Shown here piece after piece: positions 44,906 to 54,240 of a stretch of 64,000 bases of DNA. This stretch comes from Hydrogenophaga pseudoflava (GTDB lineage Bacteria; Pseudomonadota; Gammaproteobacteria; Burkholderiales; Burkholderiaceae_C): assembly GCF_031020795.1 (NCBI RefSeq), contig NZ_JAVHJP010000005.1:3362-67361 (forward strand). The letters run 5' to 3'. The notes beneath the pieces are model-generated. The model was not told where the DNA came from and did not search any database. It saw only the letters and a list, made by a program, of their open reading frames with translations. A program made the position numbers and the translations under genes. The first letter of the stretch is position 1, and every line of letters starts with the position of its first letter.

Positions 44906-45736
44906 ATGGGGACGGTGGGCAGCGTCGAGGTGGTGGTGTCGACCTACAACCACCCCCGTGCGCTGGACCTGGTGCTGCACGCATTGCTGCGACAGAGCGC
45001 GCCGGACTTCCGGATCTGCGTGGCGGACGACGGCTCCGGGCCGGAGACGGCCGCGCTGATGGCCGCTTGGCAGCAGCGCCTGGGTGCCCGCCTGCGCCAT
45101 GTCTGGCAGGTGGACCGCGGCTTTCGCAAGAACCGCATCCTCAACAAGGCCATCGCCAGCTCGGGCGCCGACTACCTGATCTTTCTCGACGGCGACTGCC
45201 TGCCGTCGGAACACGTTGTGGCGCGCCACCTCGCGCTGGCGCGGCCCCGGCGCTTCTGCACCGGTGGGGTGATCCGGCTCACCCTGGCGGCCAGCGAGGC
45301 CGTGCTGGCGCCGGGTGTGGACTCGGGCGACGTCTTCACGCCGGACTGGCTCGCATCGCACGAGGCCTTGCGCAGCACCAGCGCCCGGCTCAAGGCCGGC
45401 CTCTATCCCTCCTGGGCCTCTCGCCTGGCCGAGCGCCTGACCACCGTGCGCCGGACCTGGAACGGCGGCAACAGTTCCACGGCGCGCCTCAACCTGATCC
45501 GGGTGAACGGGTTCGACGAGAACTTCGGCTACGGCGCAGAAGACATCGAACTGGGTTTTCGCCTCAACAACGCGGGCATCCGGGGAGTCCACCTGCGGTA
45601 CACCGCGCCGGTGCTGCACCTGGAACACCGGCGCGACTACGCGCACCCGGACGAACGCATCCGCAACAAGCAGGCCGCCCGCCTGGCGCTGAGGCAGGGC
45701 AAAACCACCACCACCCACGGCATCGTCGAGCTCTGA
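44906..45736 (+). CDS. Family 2 glycosyltransferase
   Basis: 276 residues, GT-A fold: VVVSTYNHPRALDLVL, ADDGSG and FLDGDCLPS (DxD-type metal site), then a C-terminal galactosyltransferase-like segment (GFDENFGYGAEDIELGFRL). Probably envelope sugar transfer. Starts 2 bp after the zinc-finger gene. A bidirectional terminator follows. Confidence 0.88.
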   Translation: MGTVGSVEVVVSTYNHPRALDLVLHALLRQSAPDFRICVADDGSGPETAALMAAWQQRLGARLRHVWQVDRGFRKNRILNKAIASSGADYLIFLDGDCLPSEHVVARHLALARPRRFCTGGVIRLTLAASEAVLAPGVDSGDVFTPDWLASHEALRSTSARLKAGLYPSWASRLAERLTTVRRTWNGGNSSTARLNLIRVNGFDENFGYGAEDIELGFRLNNAGIRGVHLRYTAPVLHLEHRRDYAHPDERIRNKQAARLALRQGKTTTTHGIVEL

Positions 45737-46045
45737 AGGCCGGAGGCAGCAACAAAAAAAAGCCACCTTGCGGTGGCTTTGAAAGTCCTTGGAAGGACGT
45801 CGTTGGGAGACCGGTGCGGGCGACGATTTGGATTTGGAAGTGAGCCGTCGCTCGGTTTGTTGTGACAGCAACCTGCAAATTGTGCGTTGCCGCACACGTT
45901 CGGACCATCCCCCATTTGGGGGAGAACTGTGGCCCTTTGTTGCAATTCGCTCAAAATCCAGGCAACAAATCAGCACCAAATGCTGCCAGGGTCACATCAT
46001 CGTGACAAATTGCACAGTTCGTCGGCCCACAACATTTACAACAGG
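45737..46045. other. 309-bp gap between convergent units
   Basis: Contains the terminator at 45759-45780 and a second, unterminated hairpin (CCCCC-ATTT-GGGGG, 45909-45922). Otherwise it is moderately AT-rich without a gene, promoter or repeat that I can support. Confidence 0.5.
45759..45780. terminator. Bidirectional rho-independent terminator
   Basis: AAGCCACC-TTGC-GGTGGCTT stem with A-rich left flank and T-rich right flank. It ends the ilvE/glycosyltransferase unit on the plus strand and, with a longer T-tract, transcripts of the sensor kinase on the minus strand. Confidence 0.8.
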
Positions 46046-47299
46046 TTACATCGGCAAGTCGACCACAAAGCGGGCTCCCCCCCCCGGGCGATCCTCGCAG
46101 CGCACGCTGCCCTGGTGCCGCAAGGCGATCGAGCGCACCAGCGACAAGCCCAGGCCCACCCCTCCCACGCTTTCGCTGGCCCCCGGCAGCCGGTAGAACG
46201 GCTCGAAGATGCGTTCCCTCAACTCGGGCGGCACGCCCGGACCGTGGTCCTCGACGCACACCCGCACCAGTTCCCGCCGGCCCGGCGCGGTGATCCGGTC
46301 AACGCTCAGTCGGGCGGGTCCGGCGTCGCCGCCCGCCTCCGCCCGGTGGCCGTAGCGCCGGGCGTTCTCCAGCAGGTTGCGCAGCAGGCGGCGCAGCAGC
46401 TTGGGATAGCCCTGCACAAGCACTGGGGAGATTCCCTCGGCCACGTCCAGGTCGGCGCCGGTGCGGGCGCACTCCTCGGCCGCCAGCCCCACCAGGTCGA
46501 CCTCCTCGGTCGGTCCCAGCGCCGACACCTCGTTGGCATCGCGCAGGTCCAGCCGGCTGGCCATCAGGATCTCGTCGATCAGCTGGTCCAGCTCGTCGAT
46601 GTTGCGCGCGATCTCGGCCCGTTGCGGGGCACGCGCCGGGTCGTTGCCCAGCAGCTCCAGCCCGATGCGGATGCGGGCCAGCGGTGAGCGCAGCTCGTGC
46701 GAGGCATTGGCCAGCAGGGTCTTGTGCGAGAGCATCAGGGTCTGCACACGCTCGGCCGCCGCGTTGAAACGCTCGGCCAGAAACGCCACCTCGTCCTGTC
46801 CGCTGACCGGCAGGCGGGCGCTGAGGTCGCCCTGCCCCCAGCGCTCGACGCCGCGCTGCAGCCGTTCCAGCCGCTGGGTCAGGCGCCGCACGATCGGGTA
46901 GGCGCCCAACGCCACCGCCAGCCCGACCAGACCCAGCAACCAGGCAAAGCCGATTGGCGACTGCAGGCCGAACAGGCTGCGCCGCCCTGGCACGGGGCTG
47001 CCGGGCTGCCGGTTTGGGCGCGGCAGCTGGATGTACAGCGTCTGGCCGTCCTTCATCTGCACCTGGAACTCCAGCCCCTGCCCGGGCACCCGCACCGCCT
47101 GCGCCGGCGCCTCGCCCAGGATCTCTCCAGCGCCGTTGCGCAGCACGATCTCGCGCGCGATGCGGGCGTCGCGCTCCTCGCGGTCCCGGTCCAGCGCCAT
47201 CTGCCAGAGCCAGCCGACGACCAGGGTCAGCACCGCGACGGCGGCCACAATGGCCAGCCAGATGCGCAGGTACAGCTTCTGACCCAGCAGGCTTTTCAT
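46046..47299 (-). CDS. Sensor histidine kinase (EnvZ/RstB class)
   Basis: 417 residues: two membrane helices (about 10-34 and 112-135) flanking a periplasmic sensor, HAMP (about 135-185), HisKA with NASHELRSPLARIR (phospho-His near 200) and a C-terminal HATPase (LLRNLLENARRYG, DHGPGVP, GGVGLGLSLVRSI). Inner-membrane kinase. It starts on the base after the response regulator's stop. Signal unknown. Confidence 0.93.
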   Translation of the reverse strand: MKSLLGQKLYLRIWLAIVAAVAVLTLVVGWLWQMALDRDREERDARIAREIVLRNGAGEILGEAPAQAVRVPGQGLEFQVQMKDGQTLYIQLPRPNRQPGSPVPGRRSLFGLQSPIGFAWLLGLVGLAVALGAYPIVRRLTQRLERLQRGVERWGQGDLSARLPVSGQDEVAFLAERFNAAAERVQTLMLSHKTLLANASHELRSPLARIRIGLELLGNDPARAPQRAEIARNIDELDQLIDEILMASRLDLRDANEVSALGPTEEVDLVGLAAEECARTGADLDVAEGISPVLVQGYPKLLRRLLRNLLENARRYGHRAEAGGDAGPARLSVDRITAPGRRELVRVCVEDHGPGVPPELRERIFEPFYRLPGASESVGGVGLGLSLVRSIALRHQGSVRCEDRPGGGARFVVDLPM

Positions 47300-48031
47300 T
47301 CAGTCCTGCTGCTTCGCAAAAACATAGCCCACTCCGCGCACCGTCAGGATGCGCTTGGGCTCCTTGCTGTCGGCCTCGATGGCGTTGCGGATGCGGCCGA
47401 TGTGCACGTCGATGCTGCGGTCGAACGCTTCGAGCTCACGCCCGCGCACCGCCTCCATGATCTGGTCGCGGGTGAGCACGCGGCCGGCGCGCTCGGCCAG
47501 CGCCACCAGCAGGTCGAACTGGTAGGAGGTCAGCTCACAGGCCTTGCCCGCCACCTGCACCGTGCGCGCGTCGCGGTCGATCTCCAGCGAGCCGAAGCGC
47601 AGCACCGGCGTGGCGCGGGCCGTGGCCGCGGCGGCGGTCGACTCGCCGCGGCGGCGCAGCACGGCCCGGATGCGCGCCAGCAGCTCGCGCGGCTCGAAGG
47701 GCTTGGGCAGGTAATCGTCGGCGCCGAGTTCGAGACCAATGATGCGGTCCATCGGGTCGCCCTTGGCCGTCAGCATCAGCACCGGCACCTTGGCGCCGCC
47801 GTTGGGCAGGGCGCGGATGCGCCGGCACACCTCCAGGCCGTCGATTCCCGGCATCATCAGGTCCAGGATCACCAACTCGGGCTGCAGCAGCGGCAGCTGC
47901 TCCAGGCCCCTTTCGCCGTCGGGAGCGTGGGTGACCTCGTAGCCGGACTGGGCCAGATACTCGGTGACCATCTGCGCCAGACGCGCATCGTCTTCGATCA
48001 TCAGGAGGCGGGTGGTGGACGGGGCATTCAT
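47300..48031 (-). CDS. OmpR-family response regulator
   Basis: 243 residues: receiver with LLMIEDDARLAQM, the phospho-Asp in VILDLMMPGIDG and MLTAKGD, and a winged-helix DNA-binding domain (VLTRDQIMEAVRGRE, IDVHIGRIRNAIE). First gene of the two-component operon. No Shine-Dalgarno; TAAACT lies exactly 6 nt before the ATG. Confidence 0.94.
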   Translation of the reverse strand: MNAPSTTRLLMIEDDARLAQMVTEYLAQSGYEVTHAPDGERGLEQLPLLQPELVILDLMMPGIDGLEVCRRIRALPNGGAKVPVLMLTAKGDPMDRIIGLELGADDYLPKPFEPRELLARIRAVLRRRGESTAAAATARATPVLRFGSLEIDRDARTVQVAGKACELTSYQFDLLVALAERAGRVLTRDQIMEAVRGRELEAFDRSIDVHIGRIRNAIEADSKEPKRILTVRGVGYVFAKQQD

Positions 48032-48219
48032 GGGACCAGTTTAAAGGTACCCCCACGCTCCTCCGCTTCGCGGGTCGCAGCTCCAGGACTGGGAAGGGAC
48101 CCGGTCCTTGCCGGGCCTAGGGGCTGATCCGGCTTGGGGCGGCCCGGCGCCGGATCGGGGCGCCCGCATCGTCGCCCACGCGCGTGAACCGTTTGTCTCG
48201 CTCACGTAAAGTTGCCGCC

Positions 48220-49779
48220 ATGTTCACGCCCGACGCCCCTGCCCTGCCCGCCCGTTCGCTGCCCGGCCTGCTGCACGGCCTGGCACGGGCCCGCCCCGAC
48301 GCCCGGGCCCTGCGCTGGCTCGACATCAGCACCGGCGCACGCAGCGACTGGAGCTTCGCCCGGCTGAGCGCTGAAGCCGACGCGCTGGCACGCAGCTTCT
48401 TGGCGCTGGGCGTTCGACCGGGCGACCGGATCGCCTGGCTGGGCCAGAACCACCCGGCGCTGATCGCGGCGCTGTTCGCGCTCGGACGCCTGGAAGCGGT
48501 GCTGGTGCCCCTGAACACCCGGCTGGCGGCGGCCGAATGGGCCGCCGTGCTGGACGACTGCACGCCGAAGCTGCTGGTGCACGACACCTCGTTCAAGGAG
48601 GCGGCCGGCGTGCTCAGCAAGGGTCCTGGCCGGCCGGTCGATCTGACGCTCGACCACCTGCTCGCAGCCGAGCCCTCCACCCTGCTGCCGGAAGTCCCGG
48701 CCGACGCGCTGGACCGCCCGGCGCTGCTGGTCTACACCTCGGGCACCACCGGCACGCCCAAGGCCGCGGTGCACACCCAGGGCAACCTGCTGGCGAACGT
48801 GGCGATCGCCGCCCAGGTGCAGAGCCTGACGGCCGAGGACACGGTGCTGACGGTGCTGCCGCTGTTCCATGTGGGCGGCCTGTGCATCCAGACCCTGCCG
48901 GCGCTCTCCGTCGGCGCCACCGTGCTGCTGCACAGCCGCTTCGACCCGATGGCCACGCTGCGCGCCATCGCCGAAGAGCGCCCCTCGTTGACGCTGCAGG
49001 TGCCGGCCACTCTGCAGGCGCTGACAGGCCACCCGGACTGGGCCTCGACCGACCTCACCTGTCTGCGCGCGGTCTGGGCCGGGTCCTCGGTGCTGCCGCC
49101 CGAGCCGCTGAAGGCCTTCATGGCGCGGGGCATTCCGGTCAGCAACGTCTACGGCAGCACCGAAACCGGGCCCTTCTCCATTGCCCTGCCCCCGGAGCAC
49201 GCCGCCACGCACATCGGCTCATGCGGCTGGCCGGCGCCGGGTGTGCAGATCCGGCTGCTCGGCCCCGACGGCCGCCCCGTGGCCGCCGGCGACGTCGGCG
49301 AAATCGCGGTGCGGGCGCCCAACGTGGTCGCGACCTACTGGCCCGACCGGCCGGCCCTCGACGCCGACGGCTTCTTTCGCAGCGGTGATCTGGCGCGCCA
49401 GGCCGACGACGGCAGCTTCACCGTGGTGGGCCGGGCCAAGGACATGATCATTTCGGGCGGCGAGAACATCTACCCGGCCGAGATCGAGAACCTGATCGCC
49501 CAGCACCCTGCGGTGGCCGAGTGCAGCGTGGTCGGCCAGGCCGATGCGCGCTGGGGCGAGGTGGCGGTGGCGGTGGTGGTGCTGCGCGATCCGCAGGCCG
49601 CGACAGAGGGCTGGGACGCGCCGCTGCGAGCCTTCCTGGACGGCCGGCTGGCGCGCTACAAGTGGCCGCGCCGCTGGGTGCGGCTGGAGGCCCTGCCGCG
49701 GACGGCGCTGGGCAAGGTGAAAAAAGCGGAGTTGGTGGCGGCGCTCAAGACTTTGCTGGAAACGCCGGCGCCGAACTGA
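48220..49779 (+). CDS. AMP-dependent acyl-CoA synthetase
   Basis: 519 residues, ANL superfamily. YTSGTTGTPKAAVHTQGN is the P-loop, VYGSTETGPFS and GFFRSGDLARQADDGSF the later motifs, and TALGKVKKAELV the C-terminal lysine. Acid substrate not evident; a fatty or aromatic acid is possible. TAAAGT lies 7 nt before the ATG and there is no Shine-Dalgarno. The 3' end overlaps the convergent permease gene by 35 bp. Confidence 0.9.
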   Translation: MFTPDAPALPARSLPGLLHGLARARPDARALRWLDISTGARSDWSFARLSAEADALARSFLALGVRPGDRIAWLGQNHPALIAALFALGRLEAVLVPLNTRLAAAEWAAVLDDCTPKLLVHDTSFKEAAGVLSKGPGRPVDLTLDHLLAAEPSTLLPEVPADALDRPALLVYTSGTTGTPKAAVHTQGNLLANVAIAAQVQSLTAEDTVLTVLPLFHVGGLCIQTLPALSVGATVLLHSRFDPMATLRAIAEERPSLTLQVPATLQALTGHPDWASTDLTCLRAVWAGSSVLPPEPLKAFMARGIPVSNVYGSTETGPFSIALPPEHAATHIGSCGWPAPGVQIRLLGPDGRPVAAGDVGEIAVRAPNVVATYWPDRPALDADGFFRSGDLARQADDGSFTVVGRAKDMIISGGENIYPAEIENLIAQHPAVAECSVVGQADARWGEVAVAVVVLRDPQAATEGWDAPLRAFLDGRLARYKWPRRWVRLEALPRTALGKVKKAELVAALKTLLETPAPN

Positions 49780-51163
49780 TCCGGGTGGCCAGCCAGATCA
49801 GCACCAGCACCGGCAAGCCCAGGAACGCGGTGGCGGTGAAGAAGGTCGGGTAGTCGTAGGCGTCGACAAACGCGCCGGAGTACCCCGCCAGCCACTTGGG
49901 CGCCAGCAACATCATCGAGCTGAACAGCGCGTACTGCGTGGCCGAGTAGCTGACGTTGGTCAGGCTCGAGAGGTAGGCGATGAAGGCCGCCGAAGCCACG
50001 CCCGCGCTCAGGTTGTCGGCCGAGACCACGGCGATCAGCGCCGTCACGTCGTGGCCGTGCCCGGCCAGCCAGGCGAACAGCAGGTTGCTCGCAGCCGACA
50101 GGATGGCACCGAGCATCAGCACCCGCATCACGCCCAGGCGCAGCGAGAGCGCGCCACCGACGAAGGCGCCCACGAGGGTCATGATCACGCCGTAGACCTT
50201 GGTGACCGCGGCCACCTCGTCCTTGGTATAGCCCATGTCCACGTAGAACGGGTTGGCCATGATGCCCATCACCACGTCGCTGATGCGGTAGACGCCGATC
50301 AGCGCCAGGATCAGCACGGCGTGTGTGCCGTAGCGCTTGAGGAAGTCCGCGAACGGCTCGACGAACGCCCCCTTGAACCACTCGCCGGCATTGCGAGAGG
50401 GCGGCAGTTCGACCTGCGCCGGCTCGCGCGAGAACAGCACGGTGACCACCCCCACCAGCATGCTCGCCGCCATGACCAGGTAGGCCGTGGTCCAGGCACC
50501 GTTCTGGTAGAGCGCGCCGGGGGCCGGCTTCACCGCCTCGGCCACGGCGGCGGCGGCCTGCGCCACGGGCGCCACCTCGGCCCGGGCCGCCAGCCAGAGC
50601 ACGCCCGCGCCGGCCCAGATCATGGCCAGCCGGTAGCCGGTCTGGTAGGTCGCGGCCAGCGCACCCTGGTGCGCGGCGTCGGCCGATTCGATGCGGTAGG
50701 CGTCCAGCGCGATGTCCTGCGTGGCCGAGGCGAAGGCCACCGCCAGCGCACACCAGACCACCGTGTCCAGGTGGCTGCGCGGGTCGGCGAACGCCATGCC
50801 GGCCAGCGCCCCCATGATGGCCAGTTGCGAGAGCAGCAGCCAGCTGCGCCGGCGCCCCATCGCGCGCGTCAGCAGCGGGATCGGCAGGCGGTCGACCAGC
50901 GGCGACCAGACCCATTTGAAACCATAGGCAAGACCCACCCAGCTCAGGTAACCGATGGTGGTGCGGTCCAGCCCGGCCTCGCGCAGACGAAAGCTCAGCG
51001 TGCCCAGCACCAGCAGCAACGGCAGCCCGGCGGAAAAACCGAGGGCGAACATGCGCAGGCTGGCCGGCTCCAGGTAGGCGCGCAGCGTGTCGGCCCAGCT
51101 GGGACGGCGAACGGCTGCCGGGTGGGGCTCGGGCGACACCGGCGTGACGGATGAACGGTTCAT
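49745..51163 (-). CDS. ampG: AmpG-like major facilitator permease
   Basis: 472 residues with about 12-14 hydrophobic segments. FALGFSAGLPLLLVLGTLSF, WVGLAYGFKWVWSPLVDR and TQDIALDAYRIE are AmpG hallmarks. AmpG imports anhydromuropeptides for cell-wall recycling, in keeping with other envelope genes in the window. An insertion (about 205-230) makes it slightly longer than E. coli AmpG's core. Confidence 0.85.
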   Translation of the reverse strand: MNRSSVTPVSPEPHPAAVRRPSWADTLRAYLEPASLRMFALGFSAGLPLLLVLGTLSFRLREAGLDRTTIGYLSWVGLAYGFKWVWSPLVDRLPIPLLTRAMGRRRSWLLLSQLAIMGALAGMAFADPRSHLDTVVWCALAVAFASATQDIALDAYRIESADAAHQGALAATYQTGYRLAMIWAGAGVLWLAARAEVAPVAQAAAAVAEAVKPAPGALYQNGAWTTAYLVMAASMLVGVVTVLFSREPAQVELPPSRNAGEWFKGAFVEPFADFLKRYGTHAVLILALIGVYRISDVVMGIMANPFYVDMGYTKDEVAAVTKVYGVIMTLVGAFVGGALSLRLGVMRVLMLGAILSAASNLLFAWLAGHGHDVTALIAVVSADNLSAGVASAAFIAYLSSLTNVSYSATQYALFSSMMLLAPKWLAGYSGAFVDAYDYPTFFTATAFLGLPVLVLIWLATRISSAPAFPAKS

Positions 51164-51233
51164 GAACGGAACGGGCGCGTGGCCTTGGTTTGGGCCCGTG
51201 GCAGGCGACGGGTGCTTTGCCTATTATTGGGCC

Positions 51234-52088
51234 ATGTGCTTCCTCTGCGATCTCAAACAGCGCCCTGTCGATGCCCCGCGCGCCAGCCCCTGGCAGGCGC
51301 GGCGCGCCTTCCTGCTCGCCGCATCCGCCGCTGCGGCGGCCCCGGCCATGGCCCAGGTCGACGTCGGCAAGGCCTCCAGCATGCGCAAGCTGGTGCCCGC
51401 CGAAGCGATTGAACAGGCCGGCGCCCAGCAGTTCGTGGCCACGGTCCAGGAGGCGAAGAAGCAGAACGCGCTGGTGCCCGCCGAGCATCCGCAGACCCGG
51501 CGCCTGCACGCCATTGCCAAGAAGATCATTCCCTTCGCCGCCGCCTGGAACCCGCGCGCGAAGGACTGGCAGTGGCAGGTGGCGCTGATCAGCAGCGACC
51601 AGATCAACGCCTTCTGCCTGCCCGGCGGCAAGATCGCCTTCTACACCGGCATCCTCGACAAGCTGCAGCTCACCGACGACGAGACCGCCATGATCATGGG
51701 CCACGAAATGGCCCACGCGCTGCGCGAACACGCGCGCGAGCGCCTGGCCAAGAGCAGCGCCACCAGCCTGGGCCTGCGCCTGGGCGCCGAGCTGCTGGGT
51801 CTGGGCAATCTCGGCGCGGCCGCCGCCGACATGGGCTCGCAGCTGCTGACGCTCAAGTTCAGCCGCGAAGACGAGAGCGAGGCCGACCTGGTGGGCCTGG
51901 AGCTGGCCGCCCGCGGCGCCTACCAGCCGGGCGCCAGCGTCAGCCTCTGGCAGAAGATGGCCAAGGCCGGCGGCGGCAACGGCATCGCTTTCCTGTCGAC
52001 CCACCCGAGCGGGCCGGAACGCATCCGGCAGCTGCAGGCGAATGTGCCGAAGGTGCAGGGTCTGTACGAGCAGGCCCGGCGGGGCTAG
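51234..52088 (+). CDS. Secreted M48-family metalloprotease
   Basis: 284 residues. After a short Cys-containing start (MCFLCDLK) comes a twin-arginine-like signal (ARRAFLLAASAAAAAPAMA). The zinc motif is HEMAH with a downstream Glu in EDESEADLVGLE. A small periplasmic or lipoprotein-like M48 protease related to YcaL/LoiP. TATTAT lies exactly 6 nt before the ATG and no Shine-Dalgarno is present. Confidence 0.87.
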   Translation: MCFLCDLKQRPVDAPRASPWQARRAFLLAASAAAAAPAMAQVDVGKASSMRKLVPAEAIEQAGAQQFVATVQEAKKQNALVPAEHPQTRRLHAIAKKIIPFAAAWNPRAKDWQWQVALISSDQINAFCLPGGKIAFYTGILDKLQLTDDETAMIMGHEMAHALREHARERLAKSSATSLGLRLGAELLGLGNLGAAAADMGSQLLTLKFSREDESEADLVGLELAARGAYQPGASVSLWQKMAKAGGGNGIAFLSTHPSGPERIRQLQANVPKVQGLYEQARRG

Positions 52089-52135
52089 CATCCGCCCGTC
52101 GGCGCCTGTCGACATCCACCCGAAGGAGACACCCC

Positions 52136-52372
52136 ATGAAAGCCCTTGTGATCGCGTACAGCCTGCTGTTCTGCTCCGTGGCCTTTGCCCACAGCTGCCC
52201 CAACGAGATGAAGGCAATCGACGCCAAGCTTGGCGCCGGCCCTGGCCTGTCCATGGCCGACATGGACAAGGTGAAGTCCTTGCGGGCGCAGGGGGAGAAG
52301 ATGCACAAGGAAGGCAAGCACGACGAGTCCATGAAGGCTCTCGGCGACGCCAAGAAGCTGCTCGGCCTTTGA
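52136..52372 (+). CDS. Small secreted hypothetical protein
   Basis: 78 residues: signal peptide (MKALVIAYSLLFCSVAFA), then a mature helical domain of about 60 residues beginning HSCPNEMKAIDAKL and rich in Lys/Met. AAGGAG ribosome site. No family name known to me. It lies 47 bp after the M48 protease. Confidence 0.75.
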   Translation: MKALVIAYSLLFCSVAFAHSCPNEMKAIDAKLGAGPGLSMADMDKVKSLRAQGEKMHKEGKHDESMKALGDAKKLLGL

Positions 52373-52395
52373 CCGCGCGGTGACCGGACGGGCGC

Positions 52396-53034
52396 TCAGC
52401 CCGCCTGGACGTATGGGTTGAAGCGCCGCTCCTCGCCGAGCGTGCTCTCCGGACCGTGGCCGGGGATGAACACCGTGTCGTCCCCCATGGGCCAGAGCCG
52501 CTCCTTGATGCTGGCGATCAGCTGGGCGTGGTTGCCCTGCGGAAAATCGGTGCGACCGATGCTGCCGGCGAACAGCACGTCCCCGACGAAGACCCGCTGC
52601 GCCTCGGGCGAGTGGAACACGACGTGGCCCGGCGTGTGTCCGGGGCAGTGGCGCACGTTCAGCGTGCAGTGGCCGATCTGAACCATGTCGCCGTCGGCCA
52701 GCCAGCGCGTCGGCGTGAAGTGGCCGGCGGGCGGAAAACCGAACATCCGGCTCTGCTGCGGCAGACCATCGATCCAGAACTGGTCGCCCGGGTGCGGGCC
52801 GATGATGGGCAGGCCCAGTCGTTCGGCCAGTTCGGCCGTGCCGCCCGCGTGGTCGATGTGGGCATGGGTCAGCCAGATGGCCTTGAGATTCACACCCAGC
52901 TGCTGCGCCGCGCCGACCAGCCGGTCCAGATCGCCGCCCGGGTCGATCACCGCGGCGTCGCGGGTTTCATCGCACCAGACGATGGAGCAGTTCTGGGCGA
53001 AGGCGGTGACGGGAATGGTCTGGTAGCGGAACAT
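52396..53034 (-). CDS. MBL-fold metallo-hydrolase (glyoxalase II-like)
   Basis: 212 residues with the zinc site THAHIDHAGG (His57, 59, Asp61, His62), HCPGHTPGH and FIPGHGPEST, and FVGDVLFAGSIGRTD. Member of the YcbL/GloB-like group; the substrate is likely a thioester such as S-lactoylglutathione or a persulfide, not determined. Confidence 0.88.
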   Translation of the reverse strand: MFRYQTIPVTAFAQNCSIVWCDETRDAAVIDPGGDLDRLVGAAQQLGVNLKAIWLTHAHIDHAGGTAELAERLGLPIIGPHPGDQFWIDGLPQQSRMFGFPPAGHFTPTRWLADGDMVQIGHCTLNVRHCPGHTPGHVVFHSPEAQRVFVGDVLFAGSIGRTDFPQGNHAQLIASIKERLWPMGDDTVFIPGHGPESTLGEERRFNPYVQAG

Positions 53035-53095
53035 GGTGGGTCGGCATCACGAACAACAGGGGCGGCAGCCCCGCCCGGGATTGTCCCTCACCCGG

Positions 53096-54037
53096 TCAGT
53101 GATCGAGGCAGCGCGCCCCCACCCAGTGCCCCTCGCGGCTGAGCCGCTGCATCGTCGCCACCGCCAGCGCCGCCACCGCCTGACAGGCCTGGGAGCGGGG
53201 GATGTGCGCCGAACTGCACACCGCCAGCACCCGCTCCAGCGGCGGATGGCCCACCGGCGTGGCGCGCAGCAGGCCCGCGTCGATATCGGACTGCAGGGGC
53301 ATGACCGGCAACAGCGTGCGGCCCAGGCCGGCGAGGAGGGTGGTGCGCAGGATGCTGATCGAACTGATGTCGGCCTCGACGCGCGGGGGCGGCAGGCCCG
53401 CCGCGGCGGCGGCCGCCTCGATGATCGGGCGCACCCCGTGGGGACTGGCGGGGAGGATCAGCGGCTGCGCCAGCGCCTGTTTGAGACTCAGCGAACGGCC
53501 CGGGCGCCCGGGCTGCGGCGCACTGGCCGGCTCGATCAGGCAGAGCCGCTCGCTCAGCACACCGGTCACCGAAAAACCACTGAGCTGACCATCGTCGAAC
53601 AGTACCGCCAGCTGGATCTGGCCCGTGCGCAGCTGGCGCGACAGGTTCCCGGTCAACTCTTCGGTCAGTTCCAGCGTCACCCGGGGAAAGCGCTGCCTCA
53701 CCTCGCGCATCAGCGGCAACGCCAGCGCGGCGGAAGCGCTGTGCGGCAGGCCGAACACCACCGTGCCTTCGGGCTCCTGGCTCGTGCTGCGGGCGCTGGC
53801 AATGGCCTCCTCCGCCTGGCGCAGGATCGAGACAGCGTGCGGGAAGAACCGCTGCCCGGCCTCGGTCAGGCCGACACCGCGTCGCGAGCGCTCGAACAGG
53901 CTCACACCGAGCTCCCCCTCCAGCTGCGCCAGCTGGTGGCTCAGCGCCGACTGCGCCACGAACACGCGCTCGGCCGCCTTGGTGACGCTGCCACTGTCGG
54001 CGATCGCCACGAAGTAGCGCAACTGTCTGAGTTCCAT
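53096..54037 (-). CDS. LysR-family transcriptional regulator
   Basis: 313 residues: N-terminal LysR helix-turn-helix (MELRQLRYFVAIADSGSVTKAAERVFVAQSALS, cited as the family start) and a periplasmic-binding-protein-like effector domain. Closest in style to the Nac/Cbl-like group. No divergent target gene is adjacent, so its regulon is unknown. The 203-bp gap upstream (54038-54240) shows nothing else. Confidence 0.9.
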   Translation of the reverse strand: MELRQLRYFVAIADSGSVTKAAERVFVAQSALSHQLAQLEGELGVSLFERSRRGVGLTEAGQRFFPHAVSILRQAEEAIASARSTSQEPEGTVVFGLPHSASAALALPLMREVRQRFPRVTLELTEELTGNLSRQLRTGQIQLAVLFDDGQLSGFSVTGVLSERLCLIEPASAPQPGRPGRSLSLKQALAQPLILPASPHGVRPIIEAAAAAAGLPPPRVEADISSISILRTTLLAGLGRTLLPVMPLQSDIDAGLLRATPVGHPPLERVLAVCSSAHIPRSQACQAVAALAVATMQRLSREGHWVGARCLDH

Positions 54038-54240
54038 CGTCCGCGTCCTGCCATCTGTTTTCAAGATGGTAATGTGAATGATCTGTATTGGACAGATGGT
54101 GCGGGGGCGCGTTCAATACACCCATCCCCGCGGACCACCGTCCTGCCCGCCACAAGCGGTCAGTCAGCGCCCCACCAGGCCGGCACGGTGGTCCGCAGCA
54201 CCGCTCACCGGCGGTGTGGCCCCGGGTTCCGGGCGGGCGC

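Noticed and set aside
45909-45922. CCCCC-ATTT-GGGGG hairpin as a second terminator.
   Set aside because: No T-tract follows on either strand.
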